Source: Tetranychus cinnabarinus | Taxonomy: Eukaryota > Arthropoda > Arachnida > Trombidiformes > Tetranychidae | Direction: 5' to 3' | Length of the DNA stretch: 64,000 nt | Assembly: GCA_022266195.1 (NCBI GenBank) | Contig: WHVY01000004.1 | Location: 6,155,501-6,219,500, forward strand | Shown here: positions 9,316 to 20,087 of the stretch, one piece after another | Layout: each line of letters begins with the position of its first letter | How positions within the stretch are numbered: the stretch's first letter is position 1 | The notes under the pieces: generated by a model | Database searches by the model: none | What the model saw: only the letters and a program-made list of their open reading frames with translations | What the model was told of the DNA's origin: nothing | Translations under genes and position numbers: made by a program

Positions 9316-9644
9316 GTTTTTTCACTAAGACATTTACTTGGATAAATTGAATTTTCCCTGTAATGTTTTATAAATTCAAAAAACAAAATTTAAAGAAATA
9401 AATAGAAATTTTTCATTGCATAGTCGAAAATTGTTTTATCATTTTACGATAACTACTACGTATTTTCAGCATCTTTTTGTATTCTGCGAAAAGGCGCTGT
9501 TCATTGATAATGCTTTCATCATAAAATACTATAATTTAAAGCTCAGGATTTCTGCTACTAGCTCAGCTAGCTCGGGTCAAAGTTGGCTTACTAGCTAGCT
9601 AAGCGACTAATATCGATATCTAGAAGCATCACTACAAAAACAAT

Positions 9645-10020
9645 GCTTTTTCAATTTTGAAAAAGTTATTATAGTTTTGGTCTTTTTCACTCAAATATTG
9701 GGTCTCAACGAGAACTTTCGGTATTAGAAATCGAAGTCCTCTTTTTGAAAATTCACTTTTGTATTCAATCAATGTCAATTCAATAAGTTTTTAATGTTTA
9801 GACAAATCATCTCTTGTATATTTAGACTTACCTAATCTAGTCTCAATCCGCTGGTTCCAAGGATATAACAATAACACCAGTGTATGGATATGAACAGTCA
9901 AAAAGTGCAAACTTATCACGATAGATTCTTGAAAACAGTTGGAACAATTGTGCGTTACTTTAATTGCGATTTTATCTGTATCAAGGGTTCGTTTAAAGAA
10001 ATCATGACTTCATATCAGAC
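9645..10020 (+). pseudogene. Scrambled DXO-like pseudogene
   Basis: Two pieces lie in the wrong order. The first (about 9660-9715) resembles the YGVFHSKIGSHR block. The second (9797-10020) runs from DKSSL.YLDLPN through the GYD block, a broken LLRW block, and the TIVR.F..DFIC block to MTS. Frames change repeatedly. Relic of a Y-class gene. Confidence 0.7.
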
Positions 10021-10395
10021 TTGGGAATTAAGTTTCAACTGTTTTACATTTTTTCCCACAGACTTGTTGAAGTTTAAAGTTATTCATGTTATATGATTAG
10101 TTAACCAACTACATTGAGTTCATGTGAGATTTGATTATCGTATTCATGCAATTTAATCCACAAATATCAATCATTAAATATAACAAACAATAAATATCAT
10201 AATGATATTAATCTCTAAGTTTATTATGAAATGATGGACGGCACAAAAATTTTTATGTAAACATTATACAGTTCAATTTATCAGTTTTTGATTCTTGAAT
10301 CTATCATAAGATAGCCGTTAGAGTTAACCTGTACTAATTATTTGCTTGTCTAGCTGATAGACTCTCTTAAATGATGCTCAGTTAACGATTTATCC

Positions 10396-10425
10396 CGTTA
10401 CTTGCTGTAAAGATCAAAACACTTT
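10396..10425 (+). promoter_or_regulatory. Conserved Y-class upstream block (CGTTACTTG..AGATC)
   Basis: CGTTACTTGCTGTAAAGATC lies 96 nt before the ATG of the first array gene. The same block precedes the Y-class genes at 20088 (from 20023), 53649 (from 53575) and 58281 (from 58207), 65-74 nt before each ATG. A candidate promoter or 5'UTR element specific to class Y; no factor is identified. Confidence 0.45.
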
Positions 10426-10491
10426 CGTGCTTCAATTTCTAACTCTAACTTTACTTTAACTAATATTTACTAACTTTATCAATCTTTTGAA

Positions 10492-11532
10492 ATGTTTTCA
10501 TTTTATAAAGGTATTACTTTTGTGCAAGAGTTGAATCTAAGAAGCGTCAAAGCAAGCGATAAAATTCGTTTGACCAAACCGACAAGACTTGGATATTACT
10601 CGTTCTATTACAATGATGAAAAAGAAAGTGTTTATTGTCCAGACAAATCATCTTTACGGTACTTGGACATACCCAAGCCAGTCTCTATCAACTGCCTCAA
10701 AGGTTATGACAAGAACACCAAGTATGGACATGAACAGCCAAAAGGTACAAACTTATTGCGATGGATTCTGGAGAATGAAACAATTGTGCGTAACTTCGAT
10801 TACGATTTTATCTGTAGCAATGGTTTATTGAAAGATCTGATGATTTCTCCACATTATTCATTTGATTGCTGCATCTCTGCTGTCAAAATCAGAGGTAAAA
10901 TTATTCTAAGTAAGTCCGAATCGATTGAGAGGGAAAGAAGGATCTATACTCAATCAGAGACGGACAACAAATCAACTTATGCAGCTTCAAATTTGCAACG
11001 TTTGATTACGAAGAATAACAATCAATGTTCTTCTGGAAGAGTAGGGGAATCCTTTTATGGCGTTTTTCACTCAAAGATTGGGTCTCATCGAATTTTGAAT
11101 TCCGGTTATCTGGACTGTGTTGAAAGTGAACAAGAATTGAAAAAATCTTTCGATGACATGAAGTTTGTTTTGATAAAAAAGTTTAATGGTCCGAAGATCT
11201 CACACTCTATTTTTCAAGCTAACTCTTGGTGGTCATTGGCTACTCTTGCTGACGTTGGTACAGTTATTCGTGCTGAGTGTGATCGATCTTTTGTAGTTAC
11301 CAATATCGATAAGTTGGAAGTTGATGATCTAATCAATGAAGACAGAAAAATGGCATTTTTTGTTTCGTTGAATTCAATTCTCGATCATTTCAAGTTGGTT
11401 GTTACAGAGGAAAATAAATGTTATAACTTTCATTTCAACGGCGAGGATAAAATGTTGACTGGATACATGAAAATGGATGCAGATGAAAACCTCATTCCAT
11501 TATGGTATATTGATCAACAAATTCCTCTTTAA
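10492..11532 (+). CDS. DXO/Rai1-like protein, catalytically degenerate, class Y (346 aa)
   Basis: Single exon. The protein aligns along its whole length with DXO/Rai1: LGYYSF (~33), PDKSSLRYLD (~50), LLRWILENE (~88), DFICSNGLLKDLM (~103), KIRGKI (~131), NLQRL (~167), FYGVFHSKIGSHRIL (~185), GYLDC (~202), FVLIKK (~222), SWWSLA (~243) and the C-terminal LIPLWY. In active DXO the corresponding positions are Arg (here Asn), Glu (Gln), GE.D (GY.D), ELK (LIK) and WWAQ (WWSL), so two-metal catalysis is not expected. There is no signal peptide, so it is probably intracellular. DCC replaces the usual DWN before the KIRG strand. First intact gene of the array; its neighbour W gene is frameshifted. Confidence 0.85.
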   Translation: MFSFYKGITFVQELNLRSVKASDKIRLTKPTRLGYYSFYYNDEKESVYCPDKSSLRYLDIPKPVSINCLKGYDKNTKYGHEQPKGTNLLRWILENETIVRNFDYDFICSNGLLKDLMISPHYSFDCCISAVKIRGKIILSKSESIERERRIYTQSETDNKSTYAASNLQRLITKNNNQCSSGRVGESFYGVFHSKIGSHRILNSGYLDCVESEQELKKSFDDMKFVLIKKFNGPKISHSIFQANSWWSLATLADVGTVIRAECDRSFVVTNIDKLEVDDLINEDRKMAFFVSLNSILDHFKLVVTEENKCYNFHFNGEDKMLTGYMKMDADENLIPLWYIDQQIPL

Positions 11533-12307
11533 TCTCAATAATCATTTATTCAAACATTGTATTTCCATATTCAAAAGATTAAAGAATCAACTAAATTCAA
11601 GTTTTTATTAATCTACTGATTATTGTTATATTTTGGGACATGTCATGCAATATTTCATGTATTAATTAGTAACTAGCATTGAATTAAATATGTGCAGCTG
11701 GTAACACCAATGTGGAAAAAAGTTTCATCTTTTGTCATTTCCATCTGCAACTTCATTCCATTCATCTTGAAATAACAATCATGTCAATAAAGATATAAAA
11801 ACATAACAATAACTTAATTGCTCATTCCAGAATGATCTGTGACAATTTGAATCGATATGACGAGTGGCTATTGATTCAATACAAGATTTTTACTAAATAA
11901 TGGGCTATCGAATTGTACTTTATTAAATGTTTTTGTAGGTCATGTTAATATATTCTGGATTTGAATGGCCAAAAAGGACCGAATTACGCTAATTACGAAT
12001 TAACACTGAATTTGAACATTTCATTTTTACATTGACCAATGAAATTTTGAATCTCTTTCTTTTCTTGTTTGCTCGTTAAATAGCCTTCTTGTTATTTCAA
12101 GATATGATCAAATCATTAGATTGATTACTAATCCCTGTCAACAAAGTTTTAGCTAGCATTGAATCATTATCAATCTTCTGATCTTTTAATGATACCAACC
12201 CATGGTAACATTACGCTGCACTGAAAACAGTGTGAATGAACTCAAGAGTCTCGTTATCTCAACCCTAACTGTAGTAACAAATAAAAAATTTTATTCATCC
12301 AACATTT

Positions 12308-12396
12308 TATTAAGTGATTTTGTCTTCAATACAATAAGTACTATTTTTTGCTAGAATTTGAAAATAAATTGAAATTGATACCATTGCTTTAGCAAC
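12308..12396 (+). promoter_or_regulatory. Conserved W-class upstream region
   Basis: TAAGTGATTTTGTCTTCAAT, an AATTTGAAAATAAATTGAAA block and a TTTAGCAACATG start context recur upstream of the W genes at 16503, 22630, 55963, 60667 and 63631 with small changes. It probably covers the promoter and 5'UTR. It differs from the Y-class upstream block. Confidence 0.45.
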
Positions 12397-13448
12397 ATGT
12401 CTTCAGTTATTCAGACAAAAGGTGCTATCACCATTCATGAGTTAGACTTGAATCAATTGTGTCGAGAAAAACCCAATCATGTTTCAATGGATGAACCAAA
12501 GAAACTTGGATATTTTTCCTGTTATGAAAACAATGATAATAGTGTTTATTGTCCAGACAAATCAGCTCTACGGTACTTGGACTTACCTAATCCAGTCAAA
12601 ATCAACTGTCTCCAGGGTTATGATGCTAATGTAAAGTATGGTCATGTTGTATCTAGAGATATGTTCGGATTTTGAACAACGAAACAACCGTACAAAAGTT
12701 CCCTTCAGATTTCATCTGCAACAATGGTGTAATGAAGGAAAATATGACCTTAAAGTTTAATAACTTCGATTGGAACCTATCCGCTACCAAAATTAGAGGG
12801 AAAACTGTATTGAATAAGATCGAATCGATTGGTAAGAAAGAAAACATTGATACACAATCGGAAAAGGACAACAAATCGACTTATGCAGCCTCTAATTTTC
12901 AACGTTTGATTACCAAGACTGCCAATGGTCATAAATGCGCTTCTGGAAAAGAAGAGTGTTCATTTTATGGTGTTTTTCACTCAAAGATTGGGTCTCATCG
13001 AATCCTTCATGTTGGATGGTTACACAGTGTCGAAAGCAAGCAAGAATTAGTTAAACCTTTTGACGAAATGAAGTTTGTTGCAATTAAAAAATTCAATGCT
13101 CCAAGAGCGTCACAGTCTGCTTTTCAAAGTAGCACTTGGTGGTCACTGGCGAAACTTGCCGGAGTCGATACAATTGTTCGCGCAAAATGTGAACAGGATT
13201 ACACAATTAAAAGTATCGATAAGTTGAAAGTTGACAGTTTAATCAACAAACACAGTCAAATGACTTTTGTTGCTGCATTAAACAAGGTATTTGATTTTAT
13301 CAAGGCAATAGTTAGAGAAGAAAATAAATGTTATATCTTTTCTTTCAATGCCAAGGATAAAAATTTGACTGGATGCGTGAAGAAGGGATCAGATGAAAAC
13401 ATCATTCCATCATGGTATATTGATTTACAACTTCCTAACACATCTTGA
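12397..13448 (+). pseudogene. DXO-like class W gene with one frameshift
   Basis: Reading frame 1 covers the N-terminal 92 codons (ELDLNQLCRE, PKKLGYFSC, CPDKSALRYLDLP, YGHVVSRDM). It then hits a stop just after 12660, where the LLLRW codons of the paralogues are deleted. The remaining 250 or so codons are open in another frame to 13448, with DFICNNGVMKENM, NFQRL, FYGVFHSKIGSHRIL, GWLHS, FVAIKKFN, WWSLAKLAG and IPSWYIDLQLP. There is a single lesion and the rest is well preserved. It is either a young pseudogene or a sequencing/assembly error. It has Ala instead of Leu at the ELK glutamate position. Reinitiation inside the second frame is possible but would remove the N-terminal strand region. 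Confidence 0.75.
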
Positions 13449-14156
13449 TAAAGATCTATTGCTAATTGATTTTGCTGATTGCTGTAATAGCTTTCAATAT
13501 CAAGTCTTCGCGATTAAAAAGGAAATTCGGTCCAACATTTTTTAATTTCTTTGAAATATTGAGGTACCAATAAAATTGATTGTATTTTGCTCTCCTAAAT
13601 GATTCTAATCCTTGACATAAATAGTGCCCTGAAAAAGTGGAAATTTAACCATGAGTCTATGCTGGTTACCGATTGTTGGGAGAGGCCACAGTTTTAAGAG
13701 CATTACAAGAATTCATATCAGTCTGAATCATGCAATACATAATGTTTGTAACAATTGTTACAAAAGACAGCTTAGCGGTATCGGCCATTGGCCTAATCAC
13801 TCCTCTGTAATGGCGCTTTACATGAGGACCTAGTTGGATCTGGACCAAATTATAGTAACACATTTGCACATTTCATTGCATTTACTTATGACAACCAAAT
13901 TTTGAATTGATCCAATATCTCTATGTATTATATAATATACAGTATGAAATGGGATATTATATCGGGTAACATTGAATGTAAGATGAAGAGAGTATCACAT
14001 CTCAGCCCTTGTTGTAACAGGAATAAATCTTTTGTGTTGACACATCTTACATCTTTTGTTAGACTTATTTACAGTGATTTTGTCTTTAACACACGATAAG
14101 TGCTATTTTGTAACATAAATATACTTTTAAAGGTTATACTTGACCAATTCAACAGT

Positions 14157-15224
14157 ATGTCGTCGAGGGTCCAGACAGAAAGTGCTAGTGTCATCAATGA
14201 AATACATTTGGATCAGTTGTGTCAAGAAAAGGACGAAAATGTATATTTGCAAGGAACCAAGATTCTTGGATATTACTCGTTTTATTATGATGACCAAAAT
14301 AAAAGTGTTTATTGCCCAGATAAGTCATCTCTACGGTACTTGGACTTACCTAACCCAGTCTACATCGACTGCCTTCGAGGATACAGCCCTTATATAAAAT
14401 ATGGTAATAAAAAGCCAAAAGGTTCAAACCTGTTGCGATGGATTCTTGAAAATGAAACAATTGTGCGCCACTATAATTACGATTTCATTTGTAACAACGG
14501 CTTGTTGAAAGAAATGATGACTGTCATGCATAACAAAAGAGATTGGGACCTTTCCGCCACCAAAATCAGAGGGCAAATTGTTTTAAATCGAGTCAATTCT
14601 GTGGAGGAAAAGGAAAGCATTGATGCACGTCCTGAAAAGGAAAACCAGTCAACGTATGTCGCGAATAATTTGATTCGACTGATTACCAAGAATATCAACC
14701 ATTCTCAGTCTACTGCTGGAAGAAAAGACGATTCATTTTATGGTGTTTTTCACACAAAGATTGGGTCTCATCGAATTTTACATTCAGGATATTTGGGTTG
14801 TGTTGCGAGCTTAAAAGAACTGGATAAACCTTTTGAAGAAATGCAGTTTGTTTTAATCAAGAAGTACAATACTCAAAAACGAAAATCACATACACCGTTT
14901 CATGCTATCACTTGGTGGTCATTGGCTACTCTTGCTAGAGTTGATACACTTGTTCGCGCCAAATGTGAAAGAGACTTTACGGTTAAAAAAATCGACAAGT
15001 TGAAAGTGCAAGATCTCATCTTTAAACACAGACAAATTATATTTTTTGCTTCATTGAACATGGTTCTTGATCAGATCAAGTCGACTGTTACGGAGGAAAA
15101 TAAATGTTATAGATTTTCTTTCGGTGCCAAGAATAAAAAAATGACTGGATACATGACGGACATTGATGATAATCTGATTCCATCATGGTATATTAATGAC
15201 CAACTTCCTGTTGAATCTCAATAA
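14157..15224 (+). CDS. DXO/Rai1-like protein, catalytically degenerate, class Z (355 aa)
   Basis: The start at 14157 (MSSRVQTESASV) is chosen over the in-frame ATG at 14100, because the paralogue at 49258 starts at the equivalent place and the region before it behaves as conserved upstream DNA. Active-site positions: Asn in CNNG for Arg; Ile in NLIRL where active enzymes have Glu (most paralogues have Gln); GYLGC, so both acids of GE.D are gone; VLIKK for ELK; WWSL. KRKSHTP carries an extra residue before the WW helix. The C-terminus is SWYINDQLP. It is the collinear partner of the gene at 49258, and is followed by a dead fragment and a W gene. Confidence 0.85.
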   Translation: MSSRVQTESASVINEIHLDQLCQEKDENVYLQGTKILGYYSFYYDDQNKSVYCPDKSSLRYLDLPNPVYIDCLRGYSPYIKYGNKKPKGSNLLRWILENETIVRHYNYDFICNNGLLKEMMTVMHNKRDWDLSATKIRGQIVLNRVNSVEEKESIDARPEKENQSTYVANNLIRLITKNINHSQSTAGRKDDSFYGVFHTKIGSHRILHSGYLGCVASLKELDKPFEEMQFVLIKKYNTQKRKSHTPFHAITWWSLATLARVDTLVRAKCERDFTVKKIDKLKVQDLIFKHRQIIFFASLNMVLDQIKSTVTEENKCYRFSFGAKNKKMTGYMTDIDDNLIPSWYINDQLPVESQ

Positions 15225-15371
15225 TTATGTATTTGAATATTGTATTTTCGCATTAAACAGATTAAAGAGCCAACAAAAATTAAAGTTTTTTTATTGATCG
15301 AGTGGATATTGTTTCAATTTCGTATTATCGTTATGTTGTGTTAGTGCTTTGATTATCATTTTGTTGACTTC

Positions 15372-15745
15372 TAACATCAGCAATGATCATAATTGTGCTT
15401 CTGGAAAAGAAAATGTTTCACTTAATGTTTTTCACACAAAAATTGGATCTCATCGAATACTTCATGCTGAATGGCTGCATTGTCTCGGCAGTAGACAAGA
15501 ACTAGCTCTTTCGATGTTCTGACAAAATCACCTTCATCGGTTAAAGCTAATGCTCCGGAAGAGTCGCATTCACTTTGGTAAAGTACATGTAGCCCGTGGT
15601 GGTCACTGGCTGCTCTTTCTGAAGTTTTAATAACTTTTTGAGTTGAAGGTTAACAAGATTTTACGATTTTAGATTTGAATTTTTACAATCTAATAATCGA
15701 ACAAAACGAAAGATGAATTTTTTGTTTCATTACTACAGAACACTT
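15372..15745 (+). pseudogene. DXO-like pseudogene (central part), class W
   Basis: Sequence equivalent to residues ~175-310 of a W-class gene: CASGKEN, VFHTKIGSHRILHAEWLHC, NAPEESHSLW, WWSLA and a diverged tail. It has several frameshifts and stops (for example after SLW). Its N- and C-terminal parts are absent. The matching module at 50.3-50.5 kb lacks it. Confidence 0.75.
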
Positions 15746-15769
15746 CAGTTAAGCCTCGAGCTTCAGAGT

Positions 15770-16502
15770 GATGGTAATAATGAAAAAGTGTTGATCTTCG
15801 TAATTAAGTCTTGAGTGCACAAGCAATTAGTTGTAAGTTATCGTTAAACAAGTTTAATATACAGTTATTATTGATAAACCTGGTTTGAGGAGGACCGGGG
15901 CAAATATGGTCAACTTTATGGGTCAAAACGCTTTAGTCATGGGTCTAACCATTAGATCACCAGACAATTCGACATTGAATGAGCTGAGTTGCTTTATTTC
16001 CTGGTAAAGGTGATTCATCTCTAACCTTAAACTGTTTACGACTTTAATCAAGTATCTAATTGCCACTTACAGCTAATTTAATCTGTTTAGAAATTAAAGT
16101 TTTAAACAATTTTTCCCACAGTCCTAATGAAGTATTGAGTTAATCAAATTAAATCTATTGATAACAAAGCTGAACAATTAACATAATTGATTTTTATTCT
16201 AGAAATTGGTTATACGGATTATTACCAAAGAGAAATTGAATATTTTGTATAAACAAAAACACAGCATTCAATCAGCCATGTTTTCACCTTTGACTGTTTG
16301 GTTAAGATCATTAGATAGACGTTAGAGTTCACCTCTTAGCCACATGATGTACCATCACATTTTATATAAAAGAAGTAATTTTGTTTAGTGAATTTGCTTA
16401 GTGAATTCATCTTTAATACAGTATATACCATTTTACAATTGTGCTTAAACGAATCTTTTGAAATTCAATTTAAATAAGTGCCAACGACATTGAATCAGCA
16501 AC
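15770..16502. other. Intergenic block shared with 50451-50940
   Basis: No gene is seen. The stretch from TGATCTTCGTA, with GTAAGTTATCGTT.AACA and CAGTTATTATTGATAAA, through TTTTTCCCACAGTCCTAATGAAGTAT, matches the block after the class Z gene at 49258. It shows that the two modules are duplicates. The end (about 16395-16502) is the upstream region of the W gene. Confidence 0.6.
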
Positions 16503-17555
16503 ATGGACTCAATCGTTGAGAGAGTAAGAAATATCGTCATTCACGAGTTGGATGTGAAGCAAATGCGCCTTGATAATGTTGTACTGGATGGACCAAAGAG
16601 ACTTGGAAGTTTTTCATGCTATGATAATAATAATGGTAGTGTTTACTGTCCAGACGAATCATCTCTACGGCACCTGGACTTACCCAGTCCAGTCAATATC
16701 AACTGTCTACAAGGATACGACCCTAATGTAAAGTATGGCCATATTATTTCTAGAGATATGCTATTGTTGCGATGGGTCTTGGACCATGAAGAAAAAATGA
16801 AAAAGTTTCCTTCTGATTTCATCGTTAACAATGGTTTAATGAAAGACATGATGCTTGTTAGGTATTGTGATTTAGACTGGAACATTTCCGCGACCAAAAT
16901 CAGAGGGAAAATTGTATTAAATAAGATCGAATCGATTGAACTGAAAGATCGGATTGCCAATCAATCTGATATCAACAATAAATCGACTTATACAGCTTTT
17001 AATTTACAAAGGCTGATTACTAAAAACAATTATGAGGATGAATGTTCTTCTGGGAAAGAAATGGGTTCATTTTATGGCGTTTTTCACACCATGATTGGCT
17101 CTCATCAGATACTTCATGCTGGATGGTTACACGGTGTCGAAAGTAAACAGGAACTGGATAAACCATTTGAGGAAATGAAGTTTATTCTGATCAAAAAGTT
17201 CAATGCTCCAAGAGAGTCGCATTCGTTTTGGCAAGGTAGCACATGGTGGTCATTAGCTACACTTGCTGGACTCGATACGATAGTCCGTGCTAAATTTGAT
17301 AAAGATTTCATAGTTAAAAGTATCGATAAGTTGAAAGTTGATACTTTAACCAACAAAAGATTTAAAATGACGTTCGTCGCTTCATTGGACAAGGTTTTGG
17401 ATTTCATCAAAACAATTGTTACTGAAGAAAATAAATGTTATAACTTTAGTTTCAATGGTAAGGATAAAAAGCTCATTGGATACATGAAGATAGGACCAGA
17501 TGAAAATCTGATTCCTTCATGGTTTACAGATGTAAAATTTGTTAGCAAATCTTAA
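16503..17555 (+). CDS. DXO/Rai1-like protein, catalytically degenerate, class W (350 aa)
   Basis: Single exon, with class W markers YGHIISRDMLLLRWVL and GWLHG. The GE.D motif of active DXO therefore reads GW.H, replacing both acids. Other active-site positions: VNNG for the Arg motif, NLQRL for motif II, ILIKK for ELK, WWSL. AKFDKDF lacks the Cys found in most paralogues (AKCDQDF). The C-terminus is SWFTDVKFVSKS. Start context CAACATGG is shared by W genes. Downstream, its Y' partner is broken (18346-18620). The truncated copy of this gene is at 50940-51174, which shares the C-terminal KLVSKS-type ending. Confidence 0.85.
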   Translation: MDSIVERVRNIVIHELDVKQMRLDNVVLDGPKRLGSFSCYDNNNGSVYCPDESSLRHLDLPSPVNINCLQGYDPNVKYGHIISRDMLLLRWVLDHEEKMKKFPSDFIVNNGLMKDMMLVRYCDLDWNISATKIRGKIVLNKIESIELKDRIANQSDINNKSTYTAFNLQRLITKNNYEDECSSGKEMGSFYGVFHTMIGSHQILHAGWLHGVESKQELDKPFEEMKFILIKKFNAPRESHSFWQGSTWWSLATLAGLDTIVRAKFDKDFIVKSIDKLKVDTLTNKRFKMTFVASLDKVLDFIKTIVTEENKCYNFSFNGKDKKLIGYMKIGPDENLIPSWFTDVKFVSKS

Positions 17556-18345
17556 TCCATTGCATAATAGTTCATTTTACCGCAAGTATTTTTTGAATAA
17601 ATTATTTTTTGTTATCAAAGAGTTATTGTTAATTTACTTTGTTGAATGTTGTGTTATTTTTCAGTTTCAAGTCTTCACAAGTTTGTCAGTTTGTTAGTCG
17701 GTTTATTCAAAATTTTAAGTAACACAACAAAACTAGTTCAATCTTTACCCAAATTATCCGATCAACCAAAAGTAAATTATAATATCCTTTTCTGCCAAAA
17801 TTAAAAAAATAGACTTTCATTCTGAAGTTAACTCAAGACAGAGAAATAGACGGATCTGCAAAAGAGGATAATAAATTGAATCATTTTCCCAAAAATTAGC
17901 ATCCAATAAGCATGTTTCAACCTCACATGTACCGTTGAAATCATAAGATAGAAATTAGGTATTTTTTCCAAGACCACAATCATTTGCTAATCTGGTTAAA
18001 ATTAATCATCAATTAGCGGTTAGCCAACTTAGTCAATGTAAAACTAACTTGGACTAGAGGATTAATGACGATAATTAAAATACAAATTATGTTAGCCACT
18101 AGATTGTGATTCACCAACTATCAGTCCATCCAGCCTTCAAAAAACATCGGCAACTCAGCTTATATTATGAAATCAACTATTCATTAATAGTGATTTATGA
18201 ATCAATTCTTTAAAAGCCATTCGCTGTGAAATAGATGATCAGGATAAAAGGTCATCATACATTCAATTTATAAGTGAATGATCAAAATTTTAACTTTGAA
18301 ATTTTGTCTTTAAGTGAAAGTATTTTGTAGAGAAAGAGTTGGACC
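17556..18345. other. Intergenic block shared with 51175-51900 and 26400-26530
   Basis: No gene is seen. Long stretches (for example the AAATTATAATATCCTTTTCTGCC region and the CAGTCCATCCAGCCTTCAAAAAACAT region) match the spacer between the W fragment at 50940 and the Y' gene at 51912. Parts also recur before and after the gene at 25081. This is the Y' upstream sequence. Confidence 0.6.
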
Positions 18346-18620
18346 TAAAATGTGTCAAGGCAAACCAGAATATTTGTTTGGACGAACCAAAAACCGAACC
18401 GATATTTCTCATTCTATTGCAATGAGGAAAAGGAGTGTTTATTGTCCAGACAAATCATCTCACGGTACTTGAACTTACCAAAACCAGTGTCTATCGACTG
18501 CGAGAATATGATCCAATTCTCTCGAGATGATAATTTTTCACTGGAAGGACCAAAGAGACGCGGCTATTTTGCATGTTCTAAAATGATAATGATGAAAGCT
18601 TATTTGCAAAATAAATAAAT
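18346..18620 (+). pseudogene. DXO-like class Y' pseudogene, N-terminal piece fused to a second start
   Basis: It starts like the Y' genes (ELDLKC, ICLDEPK) but loses a base before the RYF block. A further lesion hits the SLRYLDLP block. After DCENMI it switches into a second N-terminal piece (SLEGPKRRGYFACS) and ends. It sits exactly where the intact Y' gene lies in the duplicate module (51912), so this is loss of the Y' member here. Confidence 0.75.
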
Positions 18621-18832
18621 TAATTGATTGATCAGGTTTTAGTTTTTATTAATATAAAATCAAATTGAAAATTTGAACATCTGTTATTAAAATCATTAAT
18701 TGACTCATAGAAAGAATTATTATTAACAATTAATTTGCAAAAATTTAGTCGGTAACAATTTTCAAAATTAAAATTTAAAATTGTAAAAATGCAAAGTATA
18801 AAATATACAAGAATAATTATTGAAAAGATTTC

Positions 18833-19143
18833 TTAATCTATTTCCATTTCTTCTAATTCATTATCAATAACTTCCATTGGAATATCCTTTTCTGCCTTTT
18901 CTTCTCCGAAAGAATTTTGTCGATATGTATAAGATATTTTTATTTGCATTGTGAGATTCCTGAAACCCATGTATTTTGCTTTAGTGCAAAATCCTTTAGA
19001 AATTGTATATTTAAAATTGTTGGAAAATAATTTTCTCGAAACTAAAATGAAATAGACATTTAAGTTAAAGTATATAGAACAGAAATTAAAAATTTATTGC
19101 TTCAAATACAGAAACTAGCATTTAAAAACTTACCTTTTGGCAT
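18833..19143 (-). CDS. Unrecognised small two-exon gene (72 aa)
   Basis: Exon 1 is 19143-19134 (ATG CCA AAA G) with donor GTAAGT. Exon 2 is 19041-18833 after a CATTTTAG acceptor. The join is in frame and gives 72 residues, starting MPKVSRKLFSNNF. The N-terminal half is basic (KYTISKGFCTKAKYMGF) and the C-terminal tail is acidic (DIPMEVIDNELEEMEID). The 92-nt intron has clean signals. No signal peptide, membrane segment or known domain is seen. It is the only minus-strand gene model inside the DXO-like array. Because it is short it could be a chance open frame, but the splice signals and compositional polarity favour a real gene. Confidence 0.4.
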
Positions 19144-20022
19144 CTTAGTTGTATTAAATTGAATATTTAGAAAAGATTTTCCACTGATTTTTTATTAGAA
19201 GATAAGGTTTGCTAAGATAACTCAAATAACTCAGGTAGTGTATCAAAGACCCAACTGCCTAACTTTACGCTCAATCTAGGGTTTGATTTCTCAAGTATCA
19301 ATAATTTACATTTTCATCTCTTAAGCTATAAAAGCTTTTAAGGAAGGGAATTCCAACTAATTTACAAACATTTTCCCACAGGTGCATTGTAGCTCATAGT
19401 TAATTATGTTCTACTCTTTTAATTGTAATTATAATTTCAACTTAAATACAAATATTTTGAATTATTTCTCATCTGTTTGTTGATTTTTGATCAAGTTAAA
19501 TTCAATGTCAACAATGTTAAGCATCAATCAGTCTCTTTATCAGTGATTTATTCTGAATCTAGGGTGCGATTTCTGATAAAAATGAGTATCGAATCGTCAT
19601 TCGAATTTTCATCACTTCAGCTATAACAGCTTCATAGGGGTTGAGTTTAAATTAATAAACATTCGTTTCCTTTTTTCTCACAGTCTTGTTCAATTTTCAA
19701 ATTAATTATGATATATGAGTTAGTTAACTAGCTAGATTGAGTTGATATGAGATTATCGTGTTGATGAAATTTATTATACAATATAACTAACATTAAATAT
19801 CAAATTGATACCTATCAAGCAAAAGATGAAATTATAGATTGAATTAAATTGTTTTGCATAAACATAATTAAAACATCAAACATCGATGTTTCCACTTTGG
19901 AATGTTTAGATACAATCATAGGCGTTAGTGTTTCACTTGTTTGCAGTAATTTATTGATTGCTGGTTCAACTAATTGACTCTCTAATAAAGATGTTTAGTT
20001 AACAACTTACTTCGTTACTTGT
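19144..20022. other. Intergenic spacer, no gene seen
   Basis: AT-rich, no open frame of interest. The final ~300 nt (from about 19700) resemble the upstream regions of the genes at 10492 and 53649, including the CGTTACTTG block at 20023. Confidence 0.5.
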
Positions 20023-20087
20023 TGTGTGGATCAAAACGATTTCTAGTTTAAATTCAACTTTCAACCCAAAAACATCATTATTTTGAA

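Noticed and set aside
10589..10831. Second plus-strand frame inside the DXO-like genes (80-94 codons)
   Set aside because: It is the shifted frame of the conserved N-terminal half and appears in several paralogues for the same reason. It has no independent start context.
12397..13448. Reading 12397-12675 and 12672-13448 as two separate genes
   Set aside because: Together they make one full-length family member. The break lies in the middle of a conserved helix and is best read as a frameshift.
13651..13869. Overlapping 60- and 67-codon frames on both strands between array genes
   Set aside because: No conservation in sister spacers and no splice or promoter support.
16643..17410. Open frames of 70-105 codons on the minus strand opposite the DXO-like genes
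   Set aside because: They recur antisense to every paralogue at the same places and follow from the codon use of the sense gene.
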